The translations under genes and the position numbers were made by a program. Of a stretch of 11,186 nucleotides of DNA, positions 6,876-11,186 are shown piece after piece. The DNA is from an uncultured Blautia sp. (lineage in GTDB: Bacteria; Bacillota; Clostridia; Lachnospirales; Lachnospiraceae): assembly GCA_900542045.1 (NCBI GenBank), contig UQMI01000077.1, positions 1 through 11,186 on the forward strand. The letters are read 5' to 3'. The notes beneath the pieces are model-generated. The model saw only the letters and a list, made by a program, of their open reading frames with translations, was not told the DNA's origin and searched no databases. Every line of letters starts with the position of its first letter. The stretch's first letter is position 1.

Positions 6876-7898
6876 ATGAAAAAAAGAATGCTTGGCACCA
6901 TTGAAGTCGGAGCAGTCGGAATGGGCTGTATGGGGTTTTCCCATGCCCACGGTGATCCTGCTCCCCGGGAAGAATGTATCAAAATCATGCGTACAGCCCA
7001 CGAACTAGGAGTAACGCTTTATGACACGGCAGACGCCTATGGAAACGGACACAATGAAATCCTGGTAGGGGAAGCATTGAAACCCATTCGGGACGAAGTT
7101 GTGATCCTGACAAAATTCAACCCAGAAAAAGATCCGCTGAACGATCCGAACGCTTCGCTTGCTGATCAGATTGAAAAAAGGCTGGACGCTTCGCTTAAGC
7201 GTCTGGATACCGATATCATTGATATCTATATGTGCCATCGTATCCCGGAGGGCGTCCCCATTGAAGAAACTGCCGAGGCCATGTCTAGCTTTATCAAAAA
7301 AGGAAAAATCCGCACCTGGGCCATGTCCAGAGCGACAGCCGAACAGATTGAAAAAGGCAACGCCATTGCACCGGTCAGCGTGATCCAAAATGAATTTTCC
7401 ATGATGGAACGCGCTCCCCTCACAGATGGGACTCTGGACGCCTGCGCAAGGCACGGAATCGGATTTACTCCTTATATGCCTCTGGCTTCCGGTTTCCTCA
7501 GCGGTCAGTTCAAACCGGGGATGACCTATAAAAATGACGATATTCATCGGACTTCTACTTGGTTTACCGATGAAAATCTGAAGAAAAATCAGCCTGTCCT
7601 GACCATGATCGACAAGCTTGCCAGTGAAAAAAATGCCACCTATGCCCAGATTGCCCTTGCCTATCTGATGCACAAATATGACCGGCTTGTCCCCATACCG
7701 GGTATGTATGAAATGCGGTTTGTCAATGAAAATCTCCATGCAACGGAAATTGAATTAAACAAAGAAGATATGCAATTTATTGACAGCACACTGGACAGTT
7801 TGACTATCTACGGAGACTGCAAAGAAGATAAGGTTTTCGCCCTGGGAGATATGCTGAAAGAAGAAGGCTATGAAATCGAAAAATCCTGGAAAAAATAA
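6876..7898 (+). CDS. Aldo/keto reductase family protein
   Basis: A cytoplasmic, 340-residue NAD(P)H-dependent oxidoreductase with the (beta/alpha)8 fold, interconverting carbonyls and alcohols. The catalytic tetrad is present: D50 and Y55 in LYDTADAYGNGHNE, K80 in ILTKF, and H121 in IDIYMCHRIPEGVPIEET. Other family landmarks are GMGCMGFSHAHG near the N-terminus, FTPYMPLASGFLSGQ at about 197-211, and PIPG at 273-276. The usual GLS after the mid-protein IR/W is AMS (149-151), and the residues after PIPG are MYEMR rather than the usual T(K/R) pattern, so cofactor binding may differ. GGGAGG lies nine bases before the ATG. It follows the UroD-like gene in the same orientation and probably acts on a product or substrate of the same pathway; the actual substrate is unknown. 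Confidence 0.92.
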   Translation: MKKRMLGTIEVGAVGMGCMGFSHAHGDPAPREECIKIMRTAHELGVTLYDTADAYGNGHNEILVGEALKPIRDEVVILTKFNPEKDPLNDPNASLADQIEKRLDASLKRLDTDIIDIYMCHRIPEGVPIEETAEAMSSFIKKGKIRTWAMSRATAEQIEKGNAIAPVSVIQNEFSMMERAPLTDGTLDACARHGIGFTPYMPLASGFLSGQFKPGMTYKNDDIHRTSTWFTDENLKKNQPVLTMIDKLASEKNATYAQIALAYLMHKYDRLVPIPGMYEMRFVNENLHATEIELNKEDMQFIDSTLDSLTIYGDCKEDKVFALGDMLKEEGYEIEKSWKK

Positions 7899-7961
7899 CT
7901 GCTATGGCCAAATATCATGCATCCAAAGCAGCATCTGAACACATCGCCAAACTACGCAAAA

Positions 7962-8002
7962 AAGGCAGCCCGTCAGAACTTTAATTTTCTGCGGACTGCC
8001 TT
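7962..8002. terminator. Bidirectional terminator between akr and cobW
   Basis: AAGGCAG-c-CCG-t-CAGAA (7962-7978) pairs with TTCTG-CGG-a-CTGCCTT (7987-8002), a 15-bp stem with one mismatch and one bulge around an eight-base loop. On the minus strand it is followed by six T residues (7963-7958), a strong terminator for cobW. On the plus strand ATTCTTTT follows, a weaker one for akr. The two genes converge here. The remaining bases of 7899-8025 show nothing else. Confidence 0.88.
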
Positions 8003-8025
8003 ATTCTTTTAAAGCCAGGCACTTA

Positions 8026-8985
8026 CTATTCGTTCTCAATCTGTTCCATCTGCTCCTTCAGCCAGGGAAGATTCAGTTTCTTTCCTATGATTACCAGCTG
8101 GTTCATTTTGCTGTCATCAAAGTTCTCCATCTCTTCCTGAAACTGGTCGCCGAATACCATATCAATCTTCCGGATTTTGCCGTCTTCCATCTTCAGATAA
8201 CCTTTCACACGCCAGATATCTGCACAGGCTTCCTGTTGAAATAGTTCCATCAACTGTCGGACGTCTTCTTCCCGAAATTCTCTTTCGAATTTGTAACACC
8301 AGGCAGAAAGCGGCTGTTTTCCTTTGGTCTGTATATGAATTTTACCGGATTTTCCAATTTCTTCCATGGGCAGATTGCCTGTATAGTTTTTCTGAAAATT
8401 CTTTGATACCTGCCCTTCAGGGAAGGTATCTGCTGTGATGTCTGAAAGAGGCGTCTCAATCATCACAAGATCCGGATTAATTTCCCATAAAGAAGCCTTT
8501 GCCTCTTCCAGCTCTTCCTTTGACAGTTTTTCTGTGAAATTCAAATAGATCATCTGTGCGCCGCGCAGCTGCTTCCGGTAAAACTCGCCGACAACTTTCA
8601 GAAGTTTCTTCTGCTTTCCTGTGTTCACTACCATGATCAACCGATTTAATTCTACCTGTTCCGCATCTGCACAGGCTTTCGCCAGATCCGTCAGATCGGC
8701 CACGCCGGACGGTTCCACAATGATATACTCTGGATTCTCCTGCTCCACCAACAATCGGATTGCTTCTGTGAAATTTCCTTTGAGCGTGCAGCAAATGCAT
8801 CCGGAAGATATCTCCTGAACAGAAATATGGGCTCCTTTCAGCAGTTCCGCATCCAGGTTTACCTGCCCGACCTCATTTTCAATTATCGCCGTTTTATGAC
8901 CGGCATAAGCGCAGGAAAGCATCTGTCTGATCAGGGTTGTCTTTCCTGCTCCCAGCAGCCCGCCATAGATATCCAGTTTTACCAT
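8026..8985 (-). CDS. CobW-family (G3E) GTPase, metallochaperone-like
   Basis: A 319-residue P-loop GTPase of the G3E family, whose members insert or traffic metals (Zn, Co, Ni) or support cobalamin-dependent enzymes. The Walker A motif GGLLGAGKTT is at 8-17. ENEVGQVNLD follows at 36-45, then the metal-binding GCICC at 62-66 (the family CxCC) and EPSG at 91-94. The usual guanine-specificity NKxD is replaced by NFTE (149-152), so nucleotide choice may be altered. The C-terminal half (about 215-305) has the CobW_C pattern WCYKFERE and DIWRVKGYL. The ATG at 8985 has GGGAG eight bases upstream. It lies 115 bases after trmD on the same strand, where rplS usually sits, and converges on the UroD-like/akr operon. 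A link to that corrinoid-type enzyme is inferred from position only. Confidence 0.9.
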   Translation of the reverse strand: MVKLDIYGGLLGAGKTTLIRQMLSCAYAGHKTAIIENEVGQVNLDAELLKGAHISVQEISSGCICCTLKGNFTEAIRLLVEQENPEYIIVEPSGVADLTDLAKACADAEQVELNRLIMVVNTGKQKKLLKVVGEFYRKQLRGAQMIYLNFTEKLSKEELEEAKASLWEINPDLVMIETPLSDITADTFPEGQVSKNFQKNYTGNLPMEEIGKSGKIHIQTKGKQPLSAWCYKFEREFREEDVRQLMELFQQEACADIWRVKGYLKMEDGKIRKIDMVFGDQFQEEMENFDDSKMNQLVIIGKKLNLPWLKEQMEQIENE

Positions 8986-9100
8986 ACCTCATTCTCCCTT
9001 TTCATCACAGGTTCCAACTATATATGCCTGTACTGTTCCGGAGTTTTGATTCTCCAGAGCCCCATACCATGTCACAGCGGTTGGTTCCAGTCAACACCAA

Positions 9101-9856
9101 TCAATATATTTCTTCTTCAAACGCCCAGATTGCCATCTGTCGAATGATCCAATTTCGTTCTTTCTCCGTAATATCTGCCTTAGCCAGCAGATCCGGCCGA
9201 TGACGGGCGGTCCGTATAATGGACTGCTCCCTTCTCCATTTCTCCACATTGGCGTGATGACCGGAAAGCAATACCTCTGGCACTTTTTTCCCGCGCCATT
9301 CCTCCGGGCGGCTGTACTGGGGATATTCCAGCAGATTTCCATGAAAAGTCTCTCCTACTCCGGACTCTTCATTGGAAAGAACGCCGGGTACCATGCGGGA
9401 AATGGCGTCCATCATAACCATAGCCGGCAATTCGCCGCCGGTGAGTACATAATCTCCTATGGAAACGAAATCTGTCACAATTTCCTCCAGCACACGCTCA
9501 TCCACTCCTTCGTAGTGGCCGCACAGAAAGACCAGGTCTTCCTCCTGAGCAAAATCCCGGGCCATCTGCTGGGAAAACACCTTCCCCTGGGGAGTCAGGT
9601 AGATTACTCTCGGCTTCTTCTCTATCCGCTGGCACAAAGCTGTATACGCCGCGTAAATCGGTTCTGCCTGCATCACCATACCGGCTCCGCCTCCATAGGG
9701 ATAATCATCCACCTTCATATGTTTGTTATTGGCATAATCCCGGATATTGATGGATTCCAGGGACAGAAGGCCCTTCTGGATGGCTCTTCCGATAATGCTG
9801 GTGTTCAGCCCCTGTTCGATCATTTCGGGAAATAAGGTCAGTACATGATAATTCAT
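9101..9856 (-). CDS. trmD: tRNA (guanine37-N1)-methyltransferase
   Basis: Methylates G37 next to the anticodon of tRNAs reading CNN codons using S-adenosylmethionine, preventing +1 frameshifting. The protein is 251 residues, the normal length. It starts MNYHVLTLFPEM and has DDYPYGGGAGMVM (51-62), LCGHYEGVDERV (111-122) and SIGDYVLTGGELPAMVMMDAI (132-152), the last forming the SPOUT trefoil knot that binds the cofactor. YSRPEEWRGKKVPEVLLSGHHA follows at about 181-202 and matches the tRNA-contacting C-terminal region. The start lies 18 bases after the rimM stop, with GGAG nearby, consistent with co-transcription or translational coupling. The operon gene that usually follows, rplS, is not present. 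Confidence 0.97.
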   Translation of the reverse strand: MNYHVLTLFPEMIEQGLNTSIIGRAIQKGLLSLESINIRDYANNKHMKVDDYPYGGGAGMVMQAEPIYAAYTALCQRIEKKPRVIYLTPQGKVFSQQMARDFAQEEDLVFLCGHYEGVDERVLEEIVTDFVSIGDYVLTGGELPAMVMMDAISRMVPGVLSNEESGVGETFHGNLLEYPQYSRPEEWRGKKVPEVLLSGHHANVEKWRREQSIIRTARHRPDLLAKADITEKERNWIIRQMAIWAFEEEIY

Positions 9857-9874
9857 CGTTGTCTCCAGCCTTTC

Positions 9875-10381
9875 CTACAGCAGCCCATCCATCAAATGGA
9901 TCCGCATTTCTTTTTGTTCCACATCCACATCCAGTATGCACTGGTGAATGGCCGGAATCAGCACCTCACTGCCATCCTCTCTGCGGATACTGTATACATC
10001 ATTGGCTCCTGTCTCGATCACATCCTCCAGAGTGCCGAAAAAGCTTCCGTCCTCCAGAAAAACCTTCATGTCGATCAGATCTGCAATGTAATATTCGTCT
10101 TCAAACAGCTCCTGGGCTTCTTCTCTTGGCACCCAGAGGCCCTTGCCTTTATATTTTTCAATATCATTTATATTGTCAATGCCTTTGAATTTCAAAATGG
10201 CAAACTGCTTAAAATATTTCACACCGACAATTTCCAGCTTTCGCTTCTCCCTGCCGGTATCCAGCAGTACATATTCCAGTTCTTCAAACCTTGCCGCATC
10301 ATCTGTGGTGGGAAATACCTTTACTTCTCCTCTGATTCCATGTGTGGTGGAAATCACGCCCACCTGTAAAAATTCTTCCAT
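9875..10381 (-). CDS. rimM: 16S rRNA processing protein RimM
   Basis: A 168-residue ribosome maturation factor that binds ribosomal protein S19 and the head of the 30S subunit. The N-terminal beta-barrel shows VGVISTTHGIRGEVKVFPTTDD; the C-terminal PRC-barrel shows YYIADLIDMKV and GTLEDVIETGANDVYSI, ending with a short acidic tail. I start it at the ATG at 10381-10379, which has AAAGGAG seven bases upstream; an in-frame ATG 33 bases earlier lacks a site and would add 11 non-conserved residues. It sits between khpA and trmD in the usual order. A hairpin in the 141-base gap upstream may moderate its transcription. Confidence 0.96.
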   Translation of the reverse strand: MEEFLQVGVISTTHGIRGEVKVFPTTDDAARFEELEYVLLDTGREKRKLEIVGVKYFKQFAILKFKGIDNINDIEKYKGKGLWVPREEAQELFEDEYYIADLIDMKVFLEDGSFFGTLEDVIETGANDVYSIRREDGSEVLIPAIHQCILDVDVEQKEMRIHLMDGLL

Positions 10382-10470
10382 AAAGTTCTCCTTTTTTAGA
10401 ATGCTGCCGGCCAAGGCAACCCTTTTGATTTCCTGTCGCTTACAACAGAAATTTTAACTTTTACGAAAAC

Positions 10471-10504
10471 GAAGGAGCTCTGCACAAATGCAGCAGCTCC
10501 CTTC
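10471..10504 (-). terminator. Hairpin between khpA and rimM, possible partial terminator
   Basis: On the minus strand GAAG-g-GAGCT-g-CTGCA (10504-10489) pairs with TGCAGAGCTCCTTC (10484-10471), 14 bp with two single-base bulges and a TTTG loop. GTTTTCGT follows. The T-run is short, so I expect partial termination, lowering rimM-trmD relative to rpsP-khpA, or an mRNA processing or stability element. Confidence 0.65.
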
Positions 10505-10522
10505 TACGTTCCGCAGCATTGC

Positions 10523-10753
10523 CTACTGCAGAATATCTACGATTACTTTTTTGGGACTTTTACTGGACGCGGCTTTCACTACAGTACGAATTGCCTTGGC
10601 AATCCTTCCCTGACGTCCAATTACCTTTCCCATATCCGAAGGACCGACTTTCAGTTCGATGAGAATCGCATCCTCCTTCTCCGTTTCCGTTACAACCACT
10701 TCATCCGGATTTTCTACCAGAGACTTTGCAATTACTTCCACTAATTCTTTCAT
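10523..10753 (-). CDS. khpA: KH-domain RNA-binding protein KhpA
   Basis: A 76-residue protein made of a single type II KH domain. The nucleic-acid-binding GxxG loop is GRQG in DMGKVIGRQGRIAKAIRTVVKA (about residues 40-61). In Firmicutes KhpA (YlqC) pairs with KhpB/EloR and binds RNA, affecting cell elongation and division in streptococci; that role is from the family, not visible here. The ATG has GGGAGG at suitable spacing and lies 15 bases after the rpsP stop, so the two are co-transcribed. Position between rpsP and rimM is conserved across Firmicutes. Confidence 0.95.
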   Translation of the reverse strand: MKELVEVIAKSLVENPDEVVVTETEKEDAILIELKVGPSDMGKVIGRQGRIAKAIRTVVKAASSKSPKKVIVDILQ

Positions 10754-10768
10754 TACATGCCTCCCAGA

Positions 10769-11014
10769 TTATTTCTCAATACCAGCCAACTTGAAAATCT
10801 TGCTCACAACTTCTGTGGGCTGCGCGCCTGCTGCCAGCCATTTCTTAGCTGCTTCCTCGTCTACTTTGTAAACGCTGGGATCCATGTTGGGATCATAGGT
10901 ACCGATCTCTTCGATACATCTTCCGTCTCTTTTGGAACGGGAATCTGCAACAACGATTCTATAGAAAGGAGCCTTTTTCTGACCCATTCTTCTCAGTCTG
11001 ATCTTTACTGCCAT
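10769..11014 (-). CDS. rpsP: 30S ribosomal protein S16
   Basis: An 81-residue small-subunit ribosomal protein that binds 16S rRNA early in 30S assembly. The signature start [32 protein letters not shown] is followed by [10 protein letters not shown] and the conserved [13 protein letters not shown]. Length is normal for Firmicutes. A strong AGGAGG precedes the ATG, in keeping with a highly expressed gene. It lies 40 bases after ffh and starts the rpsP-khpA-rimM-trmD block; no separate promoter is obvious in the short gap, so read-through from ffh is likely. Confidence 0.98.
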   Translation of the reverse strand: MAVKIRLRRMGQKKAPFYRIVVADSRSKRDGRCIEEIGTYDPNMDPSVYKVDEEAAKKWLAAGAQPTEVVSKIFKLAGIEK

Positions 11015-11054
11015 TTTTCTTTCACCTCCTGTTATCTGTCTTGGATTCTATATG

Positions 11055-11186
11055 TTAAAAGGGAAGCCGAAAGCCGCCTCTTTTACCACCTCGTTTGCCG
11101 CCCATCAATCCGGGCATCTGCTTCATCATTTTTCTCGCCTGCTCAAACTGTTTTACCATGCGGTTCACTTCGCTGATATCCAGTCC
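11055..11186 (-). CDS. ffh: Signal recognition particle protein Ffh, C-terminal end only
   Basis: The last 43 residues of Ffh, the SRP GTPase that binds 4.5S/SRP RNA and signal peptides and delivers ribosomes to the membrane. The fragment starts GLDISEVNRMVKQFEQARKM and continues MKQMPGLMGGKRGGKR before ending GGFRLPF. It is the end of the methionine-rich M domain plus the flexible Gly/Lys/Arg tail. The rest lies beyond the right edge. ffh directly upstream of rpsP is the standard arrangement in Clostridia and Bacilli, which supports the call despite the short length. Confidence 0.9.
   Translation of the reverse strand, partial: GLDISEVNRMVKQFEQARKMMKQMPGLMGGKRGGKRGGFRLPF

Noticed and set aside
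9037..9058. Hairpin TCCGGAG-N8-CTCCAGA as a trmD terminator
   Set aside because: Only 7 bp with one G-U pair and no T-run on the minus strand; cobW may simply be read through from trmD.
1..11186. CRISPR array, tRNA or rRNA genes, prophage attachment sites
   Set aside because: No regularly spaced repeats and no tRNA- or rRNA-like sequences were seen on either strand; the only tRNA-related signal is the T-box leader.

Overview
The window reads as a chromosomal segment of a low-to-mid GC Firmicute, most likely a Clostridia/Lachnospiraceae member. This rests on a T-box-controlled trpE, the ffh-rpsP-khpA-rimM-trmD gene order, strong GGAGG-type ribosome binding sites, and a short Gly/Arg-rich Ffh tail ending in GGFRLPF. 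The family-level assignment is inference.

Layout. (1) 1-1664, minus strand: the N-terminal 392 codons of trpE (running off the left edge), preceded by a complete tryptophan T-box leader with its own promoter. (2) 1582-2880, minus: a decayed MFS transporter with two consecutive in-frame stop codons and no start codon. (3) about 2890-3766, plus: a remnant of an IS4-type transposase, joined head-to-head to the broken 5' end of the MFS gene and missing its catalytic core. (4) 3767-7898, plus: a good promoter, then a PucR-type regulator, a uroporphyrinogen-decarboxylase-like (MtaA/VdmB-type) protein and an aldo/keto reductase. (5) 7962-8002: a bidirectional terminator. (6) 8026-8985, minus: a CobW-type G3E GTPase. 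(7) 9101-11186, minus: trmD, rimM, khpA, rpsP and the last 43 codons of ffh, a housekeeping translation operon.

How the parts fit. The two flanks are conserved housekeeping loci (tryptophan biosynthesis; ribosome and tRNA maturation). The middle, from the MFS remnant through cobW, looks like an accessory island. Its intact core is regulator, UroD-like protein and aldo/keto reductase, with cobW convergent to it. UroD-like proteins of this kind are mostly methyltransferases acting with a corrinoid protein, and CobW GTPases are metal/cobalamin-linked. The plausible theme is therefore methyl transfer or demethylation of a small molecule, but no corrinoid protein is encoded here and the substrate is unknown. 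The MFS gene may once have been the divergently transcribed importer of the same locus before the IS broke it. rplS, the usual gene after trmD, is absent; cobW occupies that position.

The best leads are the uncharacterised pucR-uroD-like-akr cluster with its leader hairpin and palindromes, the tandem nonsense codons in the MFS gene, and an extra long hairpin that could pair with the U-tract of the T-box terminator.
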